64,000 bases of DNA from Salinispira pacifica. GTDB taxonomy: Bacteria > Spirochaetota > Spirochaetia > DSM-27196 > Salinispiraceae. This document shows, one piece after another, positions 35,396 through 44,406 of the stretch. The notes beneath the pieces are model-generated. The model was not told the origin of the DNA and did no database searches. It was given only the letters and a program-made list of their open reading frames with translations. Where the stretch lies: positions 62,001 to 126,000 of the forward strand of contig NC_023035.1 of NCBI RefSeq assembly GCF_000507245.1, given 5' to 3'. Position numbers and translations under genes: made by a program. Numbering within the stretch: position 1 is the first letter of the stretch; each line of letters opens with the position of its first letter.

Positions 35396-36865
35396 ATGAT
35401 ACCACAGATGAAATTTCAACCAGTGATTCGCGGAGGAATAATCCTCCTCTCAAGTCTGTTTTTACTGTCCTGTGCAACCGTGCCTCAAGGCGGTTCCTCT
35501 GAACAAAAGTCCCCCGGGGCCGAGGACGGATTCGAAGATGATATAGAAGTGTATGACCGCATGAGCGCAGCCATTCTTCTGGGGGATCCCCGGGAGGCCA
35601 TTCAGGCATACGAGCAGGCAAAACTGGATGACCCGGATGATCCTGCAAGCCGGATCCTTCTTGCCCGTCTGCAGATTGCAGCAGGTGAACTGGATACCGC
35701 GGAAACCATGCTCAGGGAGCTGCTGAATGGTAGCGGTGATACTGATTCCGCCGAAGGTGCATCAGCAGAAAATTCGTCCACCCGGGAACTCTCCGACGAA
35801 GACAGGGCGGATGCCCTTGTCAGCCTTTCTCTCATTGAACGGGCCAGGGGCAGACGTGAAGCGGAAGAGGACCTTCTGGTTCGGGCTCTCCAGGCCGATG
35901 AAACCAATGTGCAGGCCAACACCGGAATTGGTGAAATCCTGCTTGAGAAGGAACAGTATGACCGGGCTGAACAGCGGTTTCAAAAAGCCCTGGAAACTGA
36001 AGACGACAATTTTGTGGCCCTTCAGGGGCTGGGCAACAGCTATTTGAGAAACGGAAAAAGCCAGGATGCAATATCGGCCTTCAGCCGGGCCATCGACGTG
36101 GATCCTGATTACAGCTATAGCTATGTGGACCGTTCCCGGGCTTTTGTGGAACAGGGGTATTACGACAGAGCTATCGCAGATATGACCCGGGCTATTGATC
36201 TTGATGAGCAAAACGGATGGAACTATCTGGACAGGGGCAGAATGAATGCCCGAAGCGGAAATTTTGAAGCAGCAGAGCAGGATTTCAGCCGTGCAATCCA
36301 GCGTATCCCCGGGGTTTTCCTCAATTACGCCTACAGAGGACAGGTTCGGGCATTTCTCGGTGAATATGAAGATGCAGCAGCCGACTATGAACAGGCCCTG
36401 GAAATCCGCCCGGATTATTATCCTGCCTACAGCTATCTGGGAGCCCTTGAATATATTCGCGGAAATCACCAGAATTCAGGCAGACTCCTGGATGAGGCGT
36501 GGAAGGAGGAGAAGGCAAGAGGTTCGCTGATTCTGTTTTCCGCCGCCGCCGGATTTGCCCAGTCACCAGGTGCCGGACGAAGCTATCTTGAGGACAGGCT
36601 CGGCGAATTTTCCAGGGATGATCTTTTCTACTTTGTGGGAAGGTTTTTCATCGATGGTGTGGATACCCGCCTTCTCCGTCAGATCCAGCAGGAGGAAGAT
36701 ATGCAGACAAAGGCTCTTGCCCAGTTTTTCACGGCACTCCGATACGCTCAGCGCGGGCAGATCAGTACCGCTCTTGCGCTTTTGAATTCCCAGGAACAGG
36801 AACGGCTGGAAGGCACACCCGAAGGCGTGGTGCGTACATGGTTAATCGATGAATTATCTCAATAA
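35396..36865 (+). CDS. TPR-repeat lipoprotein
   Basis: 489 residues. A signal peptide with lipobox LLSC (Cys26) marks an lgt substrate. About nine tetratricopeptide units follow, for example YDRAEQRFQKALETEDDN, SQDAISAFSRAIDVDPDY and YEDAAADYEQALEIRPDY. It is probably a periplasmic-face scaffold. An acidic linker (near 95-110) splits the first repeats. ATG at 35396 is chosen, with ATG at 35408 as an alternative that also leaves an intact signal peptide. Its last 17 bases overlap the DHH gene. Confidence 0.85.
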   Translation: MIPQMKFQPVIRGGIILLSSLFLLSCATVPQGGSSEQKSPGAEDGFEDDIEVYDRMSAAILLGDPREAIQAYEQAKLDDPDDPASRILLARLQIAAGELDTAETMLRELLNGSGDTDSAEGASAENSSTRELSDEDRADALVSLSLIERARGRREAEEDLLVRALQADETNVQANTGIGEILLEKEQYDRAEQRFQKALETEDDNFVALQGLGNSYLRNGKSQDAISAFSRAIDVDPDYSYSYVDRSRAFVEQGYYDRAIADMTRAIDLDEQNGWNYLDRGRMNARSGNFEAAEQDFSRAIQRIPGVFLNYAYRGQVRAFLGEYEDAAADYEQALEIRPDYYPAYSYLGALEYIRGNHQNSGRLLDEAWKEEKARGSLILFSAAAGFAQSPGAGRSYLEDRLGEFSRDDLFYFVGRFFIDGVDTRLLRQIQQEEDMQTKALAQFFTALRYAQRGQISTALALLNSQEQERLEGTPEGVVRTWLIDELSQ

Positions 36866-37841
36866 ACTTGTATCAAGCCTGGATCCTTCCAGGCGGGTGG
36901 TGATTCAGGTTCATGATTTCCCTGATCATGATGCGGTAGCCAGCGGATTCGGCCTCATGCGTCTGCTGGAACCCAGGGATTTCAGAGTGGAACTCTGCTA
37001 TACCGGGAGAATTGAGAGCAATTCCCTTTCATCTGCAGTGGAGCAGCTGGAAATCCCTCTGGTACCCAGCGGTGACATAGAAATATCCGATCATGATCAG
37101 CTGATCATAGTAGACGGTTTTGTTGGCAACCGGAACGTGAGTGAACTTCCCGGCGAAATTATCGGTCTTATTGATCATCACAGTCCTCCGGAAAAGCCGA
37201 CCACCCCGTTTTTTGATATCCGGGAAGAGATCGGTTCCTGCTCCACCATCATTTATGACTATTACCATGAATCCGGGCTCAGCTTTGAGCGGAATGTGGC
37301 CACGGCTTTGCTCATGGGGCTCATGATGGATACTGCCTTTATGACTCGGGGCGTTACAAGGCCGGATATGAAAGCCTTTTCCGAACTCTTTTTTCTGGGC
37401 GACTGGGAAACCGGCAGCAGATTATTGAGAAACAGCCTGAGCCTTCAGGATTTGCAGGTATTCCGGGAAGCCATCAATTCCTGTGAGGTGGCTGATGACT
37501 TTGCCTTTGTACCGGTGGAAAAGGAATGCAGCCCGGAAGTTATGGCCATAACCGCAGATTTTTTCCTCGGGCTTCAGGAGATCCGCTTCGTGGTTGTCCT
37601 GGTTCCCGACCGGGATGAGTACCGGATCTCTGTGCGCAGCGAGGATCTGATGCGTCCCTCCGACCTGATAATCAGAAAAGCATTGCGGGGTGTGGGTTAC
37701 GGCGGCGGACATGTCCACATGGGGGGCGGAAATATCCCCAGAGACCTCTTTCCCGGACAAAAAACCCTTCGAAACAGATTTATTGAAGCCATGGGGCAGC
37801 AGATAGAAGTGGGAGAACCCGAAAAACCCGGCCAGGAATGA
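36849..37841 (+). CDS. DHH/DHHA1 phosphoesterase (NrnA-like)
   Basis: 330 residues. The DHH domain holds metal motifs FPDHDAVASG (DHD, near 20), IIVDGF (near 85) and IDHHSPP (DHH, near 110). The DHHA1 domain ends with GVGYGGGHVHMGGG. Family members such as NrnA degrade nanoRNA or pAp. Its length fits that group, but the substrate is inferred. It overlaps the TPR lipoprotein gene by 17 bases, which suggests coupled translation although the products act in different compartments. Confidence 0.85.
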   Translation: MNYLNKLVSSLDPSRRVVIQVHDFPDHDAVASGFGLMRLLEPRDFRVELCYTGRIESNSLSSAVEQLEIPLVPSGDIEISDHDQLIIVDGFVGNRNVSELPGEIIGLIDHHSPPEKPTTPFFDIREEIGSCSTIIYDYYHESGLSFERNVATALLMGLMMDTAFMTRGVTRPDMKAFSELFFLGDWETGSRLLRNSLSLQDLQVFREAINSCEVADDFAFVPVEKECSPEVMAITADFFLGLQEIRFVVVLVPDRDEYRISVRSEDLMRPSDLIIRKALRGVGYGGGHVHMGGGNIPRDLFPGQKTLRNRFIEAMGQQIEVGEPEKPGQE

Positions 37842-37929
37842 ACGCCGGGCATATGAGTATACTTTTCAATGCCGATATGCTACAAATTCCTGCCGGAAAA
37901 AACAGAAAACAGAAAAAAGCAGAACATAC

Positions 37930-39236
37930 ATGAAAACAGCCCATAAAACGAAGATACAGAACTCAGAAAACACTCATGAACCGGAGGCATCTGTTGAAGA
38001 CGATGCCGTTACCAGGGATCCCCGGGTTGTCGAAAATGGAGATACCATCACACGGATCTCCACCAGCCGGGGCGAACTGGTAATTCTGGGAACTGCACAC
38101 GTATCAGAAGACAGCGCCAGAGAAGTTGATCAGACCATCCGGGATGAAAATCCTGAAGCAGTGTGCATTGAGCTGGATCAAAACCGCTATAAATCCCTGA
38201 ATCAGGAAAACAGCTGGAAAAACCTGGATATCTTTCAGATTATCAGACAGAAAAAGACGTTTCTCCTTCTGAGTAATCTGGTGCTGTCAGCATACCAGAA
38301 ACGTCTGGGACTCAATCTGGGAACCAAACCCGGCGATGAAATGCGTGCTGCTGTTGCGGCGGCGGATGAGTTGGGTATAACGAAATTCATGATTGACCGG
38401 GACATTCAGATGACCCTCTCCCGGGCATGGAGAAAGACCGGTTTCTGGGGAAAGAACAAGATTCTTGCCGTCCTGATCGGATCGGCATTTTCCAGAGAAG
38501 AACTCGATGAGGACGCCATTGAGAGTCTGAAACAGCGCAGTGCCCTGGATGACATGATGAAGGAAATGGCGGAGTTTCTCCCTTCGGTTAAGCAGGTGCT
38601 CATCGATGAACGGGATCATTATCTGGCCATCAACAGCTGGAAAAAAATGAACGGCCGGGAAAAAGTTCTCTCTGTTGTGGGAGCAGGACATGTACCGGGA
38701 ATGGTCCGGAAGATCCTTGAGCTGGATGATCTGGAGAAGCAGGAAAACACATCTTCCGGAGAAAGCTCAGAGGCGGAGTTGAAAGAGATTTCCAAGGTGC
38801 CTCCCCGGGGGATAATCAGTAAGAGCCTCCCCTGGCTGCTGGTGGCTGCAATAGCCGGTTTGATTATATCCGGGTTTATCACCAAAGGATGGGAAGGGGG
38901 CTTCAGAGTCTCCTTCGCTGGATTCTTGTGAACGGCACTCTTTCCGCTCTGGGTGCGGCCCTGGCTCTGGGGCATCCGGTTACCGTGATCTCCTCGTTTC
39001 TTGCCGCTCCGGTCACCAGTATGAACCCCACCATCGGCGTGGGGTTTGTAACGGGCATGCTTGAAGCTCTGCTGAGAAAACCCAGAGTACAGGATTTTGA
39101 ACAGCTGGGTGATGATATTACCACTTTCAGGGGTTTTTTCCGGAACAGGATTACCCGTGTTCTCCTGGTGTTTTTCTTCTCATCCCTGGGTTCATCCATC
39201 GGGACATTCATCGCACTGCCCCTGCTTTTTCCCTGA
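37930..39236 (+). pseudogene. TraB-family membrane protein, split by frameshift
   Basis: The first frame (37930-38931) encodes the TraB/PrgY N-terminal domain: LVILGTAHVSEDSA, AVCIELDQNRY and VVGAGHVPGM, then one membrane helix. The second frame (from 38889 to 39236) supplies the conserved C-terminal membrane part: WILVNGTLSALGAALALGHP, SMNPTIGVG and FFSSLGSSIGTFIALP. Inserting one G in the run of five at 38896-38900 would join them into a 435-residue protein of normal family length. Enterococcal TraB reduces pheromone production; most homologues are uncharacterised. The lesion is a real deletion, a sequencing error, or less likely recoding. Confidence 0.8.
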
Positions 39237-39319
39237 TCCATTTCTGAGGGCGGCAGCTTCCCGGCGTACTCAGCTGCTCCCCAAGACAGCCTTTACGGAT
39301 TCTGATATGGATTTCACCC

Positions 39320-40675
39320 TTACAACCGGTGCTTCACGGCTTCTCGCCCTATCATCCGGCGCCGCATCCGGCGATTGTTTCTGGAGGCGTCCCGGGTGGG
39401 GGCGACTATCCGGCCGTACCCCAGTTCCCCGGCTTGCTGAATCCTTCTGCGAAGATGACTGATGCTTCTCACCTGTCCGGATAAGCTGATTTCCCCGCAA
39501 AAGGCCGTTGCCGCCGGCAGGGGCATACCGGTTCTGGCTGAGTAGAGGGCCATGGCCAGCCCGAGTTCGGTGCCTACATCCTGAATGCGGATACCGCCTG
39601 CAACATTTACGTACACGTCCTGGTCGGAAAACCTGAGGTTTGCATGCTTTTCAAGTACTGCGGCAACACGGTTCACTCTGCGCTGATCTATCATATCCGA
39701 GTATACTCTGCCGAAACCGCCCTTCCCGGGGACGGTTAATGCCTGAATCTCCACCATAAGAATTCTGCTTCCTTCATACACAGGGACAATGGCGGTTCCT
39801 GCCGGCAGCTCTTCAGCTTCACTGAGAAAAAGGCGGCCGGGATCACCCACTTCCTGCAGCCCCTGGGCATCCATTGTGAAAATACCGATCTCGTCACTGG
39901 AGCCGAAGCGGTTCTTGCTCGCCCGGAGGAACCTGAGTTCGCCCTGGGAGTGATCAAAGTAAAGTACCGCATCCACCAGATGCTCAACCAGTTTGGGGCC
40001 TGCAATGGCTCCTTCCTTGGTAACATGGGCGATAAAAAATACGCAGGCATTTACTTCCCGGGCTGCCTCGCTGATAATCTGTACCGAATGCTTTACCTGA
40101 TTCGGGCTGCCCGGGGAAGACGAGGATTCTTCGGTGCCCAGAGTCTGTATGGAGTCTACGATTACCACTCCGGGCCGGTGGGAATGAATCGCCTGACTGC
40201 ATAATTCCGCCGATGATTCCGAAAGAAGGCTGATACGGTCGCCTTGAATACCCAGTCTGGAAGCCCGCATTTTAATTTGAGACTGGGCCTCTTCCCCTGA
40301 GATGTAGAGAACTGATCCGCCCCGGGAATATGCACCGGCAGCCTGGAGCATGAGGGTTGATTTGCCGATTCCCGGTTCTCCCCCCAAAAGAACGGATGAA
40401 CCGCCCATTACGCCTCCTCCCAGAACACGGTCCAGCTCACTCATTCCCGATGAGATTCGTCTTCCCTCACCGCTTTCCACATCCGAGAGTTTTACCGGTG
40501 CCGGAGCGGCGGTTTTCCCTCCGCCCATGCTTCCTCCGCCGGATGTCTGACTCCGGGGCGGCTGTTTCTCAACAAAACTGTTCCATTCACCGCAGGAAGT
40601 GCAGCGACCGCTCCATTTTGGTTCGCGATGTCCGCAGCTGCTGCATTCGAAATATTTGACTGCCTTTTTTGCCAT
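39320..40675 (-). CDS. radA: DNA repair protein RadA
   Basis: 451 residues. It has an N-terminal zinc finger (CSSCGHREPKWSGRCTSC), a RecA-like ATPase with Walker A GGEPGIGKST, the RadA-specific KNRFG motif (ASKNRFGSSDEIG) and a C-terminal Lon-like domain (YVNVAGGIRIQDVGTELGLA). RadA drives branch migration in recombination and repair. Divergent from the cyclase gene across 51 bases. Confidence 0.96.
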   Translation of the reverse strand: MAKKAVKYFECSSCGHREPKWSGRCTSCGEWNSFVEKQPPRSQTSGGGSMGGGKTAAPAPVKLSDVESGEGRRISSGMSELDRVLGGGVMGGSSVLLGGEPGIGKSTLMLQAAGAYSRGGSVLYISGEEAQSQIKMRASRLGIQGDRISLLSESSAELCSQAIHSHRPGVVIVDSIQTLGTEESSSSPGSPNQVKHSVQIISEAAREVNACVFFIAHVTKEGAIAGPKLVEHLVDAVLYFDHSQGELRFLRASKNRFGSSDEIGIFTMDAQGLQEVGDPGRLFLSEAEELPAGTAIVPVYEGSRILMVEIQALTVPGKGGFGRVYSDMIDQRRVNRVAAVLEKHANLRFSDQDVYVNVAGGIRIQDVGTELGLAMALYSARTGMPLPAATAFCGEISLSGQVRSISHLRRRIQQAGELGYGRIVAPTRDASRNNRRMRRRMIGREAVKHRL

Positions 40676-40726
40676 ATCTGCCGCCTTTGGTTGACTAAGC
40701 CTTGATCAATACTTACCATCTTTTGT

Positions 40727-43021
40727 ATGAACCCGAAAGAGTACCGTCTTGCAGCCATCATGTTTACCGACATTGTCGGATTCAGCAGGATGATGGAGAA
40801 GAACGAAAAAGAAACCCTTGAACTCCTTGAGTATCATAATGAGATTGTCAGGAAACATACAGAAGATCTCCGTGGTTCCATAATAAAGACCATCGGCGAT
40901 GCGTTCCTGATTGACTTTCCCAATACCGTTAACGCGGTAAATTGCGCTATCCGCATTCAGCAGGATCTTGAAACACGGAACAGGGAAAATCCCGACTTCA
41001 CCATTATCCTCAGGATCGGTGTCCACCTTGGGGATATATATTTCTATGAAAACGATGCCCTGGGCGAAGGTATCAACATTGCAAGCCGTCTTCAAAGTAT
41101 TTGTAACCCCGGGCGTATCTGTATTTCCCAGGATGTTTTTAATCTGGTGAACAACAAAATCGATGAAATTCCCATAAAAGAGCTTGGGGCGGTAAAGCTG
41201 AAAAATATCAGCAGAGAGATCCGAGCCTATGAAATCGCAACCAATGGAGATGCCCGTCCCAAGTCCGAAACCGGCAAAGATGCAGCCTCCCAGGGGACCG
41301 GAGCAGGCGAAACCGGTGCACCGGAGCAGGCAGTGTCACAAGCAGGGGAAGAGCATCCCCGAAAACCCGCTGCTTTCAGAGAGAACGCTCCGGCGGAAAC
41401 GCCTTCCATAGGTGAAAAAGAGGTGAAAGACCTGGTGATGGCCCAGATTAAACAGGCGGGCAGAAGACTCACCGTGGACGAGGTGCGTACAAACCTGGGC
41501 TACAGTGGCAGAAAAATTGATGACATGCTGGACTCCATGGTACGGAAAGGTTTTCTGGCTAAATCAACAGGCTCACAGCCTGCGTCTCCGGGAAACCGAC
41601 CGGGATCAGCAGCCGGCAGCGGAACTTCACCCTACGAATCCCCCGATCCCAGTGAGTTCCCCTATAATCTTCGAAGAGCTGCGGGAGAATTCGGACGGGC
41701 CGGCAGAGAAATGGCCCATGAACTCGGCCGGGAATTTGAGCGGGGCCGCGGACGGAGCCGTCAGGAGCCTATGGGTCGGGAATATCCCGATTCCTCCTAC
41801 GGGAGGCGTCATGGTGTGGTGATCCCTGAAGGCAGGGGCTCAAGTGAAGATGAAAAACGTGACCGGGAACTTGAACAGGCCTGGGACCGGGTGTTGGATA
41901 CTCCATATGACAGCTGGCAGGATCAGCAGCTGATACAGGAATACCGAGCCCAGACCAACAAGAGTCTGAAAAAAATGGAATCGGAATTCCGCGGCCACCT
42001 GGGATCCTATCTTTCGGTGAACGGAGGGCTCATCGCTATCTGGGCGTTCACCGGGGCCGCATTTCCCTGGTTCTTTTTTCCCGCGGGAGGGTGGGGAATC
42101 GGTCTTCTGACCCACTGGAGCGGTCTGCGAAGGAAGCGTCAGGAAGCCAGGGAGCTTCAGGCTCTTCCTGCTTTGAACAAGCAGCAGCTGAAAAAGCTGA
42201 GGAAGCTCCACCGAAACCGGAACAAATTCGGCGGACATCTTATGTCCACCCTTGCAACGTCCCTGTTTCTGGCCGGGATAAATATTATCACCAGTCCCAT
42301 GGTGCCATGGTCTCTGATTCCCATTGCCGCCATGTCAATCGGTGTGTTCAGTCATCTTCCTGCAGCCAAACACAGGGAGAAGGAAACCCTGGAGGAACTG
42401 GCTGCGCTGAATGTGCCCGTCTCCCAGCTGAAAAACGCGAAACGGCTTAAACTCAGTCATGAAAGTCAGATTGCCACCAGTTTTCAAAGTCCCATGGAAG
42501 CGGAGGCCGAGAATCTGAAAGCTGCCGTCCTGGCTCAGATTTCCGGGATGAAAGACCGGAGTCATCTGGGAGAGGATTTTGAACAGGTTCTGGAAGGATA
42601 TGTAAGCCAGGTGGTTGAGCTCAGCCGCAAGGATCAGGAGATAAATAAGACCCTGGAAGCCATACCCATGACCAATCTGGAGGGTGAACTGCTTGATCTG
42701 CAGAAACAGCATGAGGCAACCGGCAATCCCGATCTGAAGGTTGAACTTGAAAAGTCCATAGAATCAGTAAAGAAACAGCAGAACTCCTATTATGAACTGG
42801 AGAAGCAGCAACAGATGCTGAAGGCGAAACTCAGCAGTGCCATAAACTCTCTGCGTCAGCTCCAGCTGGACTTGGTACGTATGAGACGTACCCCCGAACT
42901 TCAGGAGCTGCCTCCGGTTGATGCCCTTCGGAATCAGACAGGGGAGATCAACCACTATCTGAGTGATCTTGAGCGGGAGTATCGAATGCTTGAGGAAAAG
43001 GAAAAGGAGCTGAACGGCTGA
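40727..43021 (+). CDS. Class III nucleotide cyclase fused to winged helix, two 2TM modules and coiled coil
   Basis: 764 residues. Residues 1-170 form a class III cyclase domain: AAIMFTDIVGFSRMM with the first metal Asp, TIGDAFLIDF with the second, GVHLGDIYFYENDALGEGIN and ASRLQS. A proline/alanine-rich linker leads to a winged-helix-like segment near 225-280 (RRLTVDEVRTNLGYSGRKID). Two 2TM-type membrane pairs follow (about 425-465 and 505-540), each after a basic helix and resembling PF13239. The last 200 residues are coiled coil. The canonical substrate-specifying Lys and Asp are not clear to me, so cAMP or cGMP output is undecided. The 3' end overlaps the pseudopilin gene by 74 bases. Confidence 0.85.
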   Translation: MNPKEYRLAAIMFTDIVGFSRMMEKNEKETLELLEYHNEIVRKHTEDLRGSIIKTIGDAFLIDFPNTVNAVNCAIRIQQDLETRNRENPDFTIILRIGVHLGDIYFYENDALGEGINIASRLQSICNPGRICISQDVFNLVNNKIDEIPIKELGAVKLKNISREIRAYEIATNGDARPKSETGKDAASQGTGAGETGAPEQAVSQAGEEHPRKPAAFRENAPAETPSIGEKEVKDLVMAQIKQAGRRLTVDEVRTNLGYSGRKIDDMLDSMVRKGFLAKSTGSQPASPGNRPGSAAGSGTSPYESPDPSEFPYNLRRAAGEFGRAGREMAHELGREFERGRGRSRQEPMGREYPDSSYGRRHGVVIPEGRGSSEDEKRDRELEQAWDRVLDTPYDSWQDQQLIQEYRAQTNKSLKKMESEFRGHLGSYLSVNGGLIAIWAFTGAAFPWFFFPAGGWGIGLLTHWSGLRRKRQEARELQALPALNKQQLKKLRKLHRNRNKFGGHLMSTLATSLFLAGINIITSPMVPWSLIPIAAMSIGVFSHLPAAKHREKETLEELAALNVPVSQLKNAKRLKLSHESQIATSFQSPMEAEAENLKAAVLAQISGMKDRSHLGEDFEQVLEGYVSQVVELSRKDQEINKTLEAIPMTNLEGELLDLQKQHEATGNPDLKVELEKSIESVKKQQNSYYELEKQQQMLKAKLSSAINSLRQLQLDLVRMRRTPELQELPPVDALRNQTGEINHYLSDLEREYRMLEEKEKELNG

Positions 43022-43202
43022 CGGAGCGCTTCTCTTCATGCCGGAGCTGTTTCAGCCTCTGCTCCGCTTCTATGAGCTGATTCAGAAGCTCCGCAGCAGT
43101 GCCTAAAATCAGGGTGAATATCAGCAGCAGTACCAGGGCTTCCAGCAGGGCAAATCCTGAATTGCAATCGCCGCCTGTTCTCGGTTTTCCTGTTATTCCC
43201 AT
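42948..43202 (-). CDS. Pseudopilin-like protein, last gene of secretion operon
   Basis: 84 residues with a type IV prepilin N terminus: a short leader ending in Gly, then FALLEALVLLLIFTLILG with the Glu at +5 expected for assembly. The helix continues as LLNQLIEAEQRLKQLRHEE and then a polar tail. Minor pseudopilins GspI or GspH are longer, so this may be a reduced form. The start overlaps gspG by ten bases. The last 74 bases lie antisense over the cyclase gene, so the tail sequence is constrained by two genes. Confidence 0.65.
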   Translation of the reverse strand: MGITGKPRTGGDCNSGFALLEALVLLLIFTLILGTAAELLNQLIEAEQRLKQLRHEEKRSVSRSAPFPFPQAFDTPAQDHSDSG

Positions 43203-43642
43203 GACAAAATATCCGTATTTTCGCCCTCTCCCCCCTCTTTGCCGTCGGCACCGGTGCAGATAATGATAAAGGGCAGATTGTAGCGATTCGCTCTGCGGTA
43301 AATGAACTCATGGCCCCAGGGGTCCTCCCCCGGCTTTCTTTCAAGATAGGGTCCTGACCAGGATTCGGGTACCGGGTAGAGATAAGGCTTTTCCCAGAGC
43401 GCATCCAGCCCCTGTTCATCACTGGGGTACGTCCCGCAGTCAAAATGGTATTTACTCAAGGCCAGTCTGTAGGTCTCGATCTGATTTCGTGCGCTCACTC
43501 TTCGTGCGGAGTGGATAAAACCCCTGGAACTGACGCTGATTCCACCGCCGAGTATCAGCATGATCGCCAGTACGACGATCAGTTCGATGTAGCTGAATCC
43601 CCTCTGATATTCGGGGTTCCGCATAACTGATATGTGTTTCAC
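43193..43642 (-). CDS. gspG: Type II secretion major pseudopilin GspG
   Basis: 149 residues. The leader ends QRG-FSYIELIVVLAIMLIL, matching the prepilin peptidase site with Glu+5. The globular part has the GspG pattern IETYRLALSKYHFDCGTYP(S/T)xxQGL, WEKPYLYPVPESWSGPYLE and DPWGHEFIYR, and the terminal acidic loop of the calcium-binding type (GADGKEGGEGENTDI). GspG subunits form the periplasmic pseudopilus piston. The GTG start at 43642 is supported by AAAGGAGG seven bases upstream. Confidence 0.92.
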   Translation of the reverse strand: MKHISVMRNPEYQRGFSYIELIVVLAIMLILGGGISVSSRGFIHSARRVSARNQIETYRLALSKYHFDCGTYPSDEQGLDALWEKPYLYPVPESWSGPYLERKPGEDPWGHEFIYRRANRYNLPFIIICTGADGKEGGEGENTDILSWE

Positions 43643-43675
43643 CGGGAAACCTCCTTTAGATCATTCGTTACCGGT

Positions 43676-44374
43676 TTATTGTGCCTGGAGAATCCGGTCG
43701 ACAGCTGCCTTGAACGCACTCAGTTCATCACAGGAAACTTCCACCGAAGACGCCCACAGCTGAGCCTGTTGGTAATTTTCTGAGCCCAGCTGAAGCAGGG
43801 CGAGAAAATAGCGTTCCCTGGGAGAGAGCCGGTAATGGGGCGCGAACCGAGGGATCGCCGGAGCATCCTGCGGGTTTTCGGCAGGGGACAGATCTCCCTG
43901 TTCTTCCTCCTGCCTGTAGAGCCGGCGCACCCGATCGCTGATCCGTTCAAGTGTAATGAACACCGCACTGCAGTCTGTACTACCGGGATTGGGAATCATT
44001 TCCGGATGATCGACGAAATCCGGGTGTCGGATCAGAATCTTGAGCTTCGGTCCCGCCGATGCACCCGGAAGCTCTCCCCTTCCGTAACAGTCGCTTCGGC
44101 CGATCACAGTACTGCGGCGCTCTGTGATCAGGATGATTTCCGCATCGGTTACCGGATTGTGCCGTTCATCGCTGATTCTTATGCAGACGGTTCCAATCGA
44201 ACCGTTTCCTACGGTTGTACAGCCCCCGATAATCAGAAGCAGTGCGGGTATTGCAACCCAGCAGATATGCAGCAGGCTGGAAAAGGAGTCTTTTTCTGTA
44301 CAAACCATGCCCCTGTCATGGTGATAGGCACCGGCCTGCCGACTTGCAGTAATTTTTTCATTCTGTCGCTTCAT
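43676..44374 (-). CDS. Lipoprotein in the secretion operon
   Basis: 232 residues. About 38 polar residues precede the hydrophobic segment VAIPALLLIIGGC, whose C is a plausible lipobox cysteine, though such a long n-region is unusual for a lipoprotein. The mature part has a beta-sandwich-like start (IGTVCIRISDERHNPVTDAEIILITE, which resembles a carboxypeptidase-regulatory or Ig-like fold) and a C-terminal helical pair YFLALLQLGSENYQQAQLWA, as in TPR units. ATG at 44374 has GGGAGG five bases upstream. Position between the assembly protein and gspG suggests a pilotin-like or secretin-associated role (inference). Confidence 0.6.
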   Translation of the reverse strand: MKRQNEKITASRQAGAYHHDRGMVCTEKDSFSSLLHICWVAIPALLLIIGGCTTVGNGSIGTVCIRISDERHNPVTDAEIILITERRSTVIGRSDCYGRGELPGASAGPKLKILIRHPDFVDHPEMIPNPGSTDCSAVFITLERISDRVRRLYRQEEEQGDLSPAENPQDAPAIPRFAPHYRLSPRERYFLALLQLGSENYQQAQLWASSVEVSCDELSAFKAAVDRILQAQ

Positions 44375-44406
44375 CACAACCTCCCGTGTGTATCTGCCGG
44401 TCCGAT

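Noticed and set aside
38889-39236. An independent 115-residue membrane protein
   Set aside because: It matches the C-terminal half of TraB and is better explained by the single-base frameshift.
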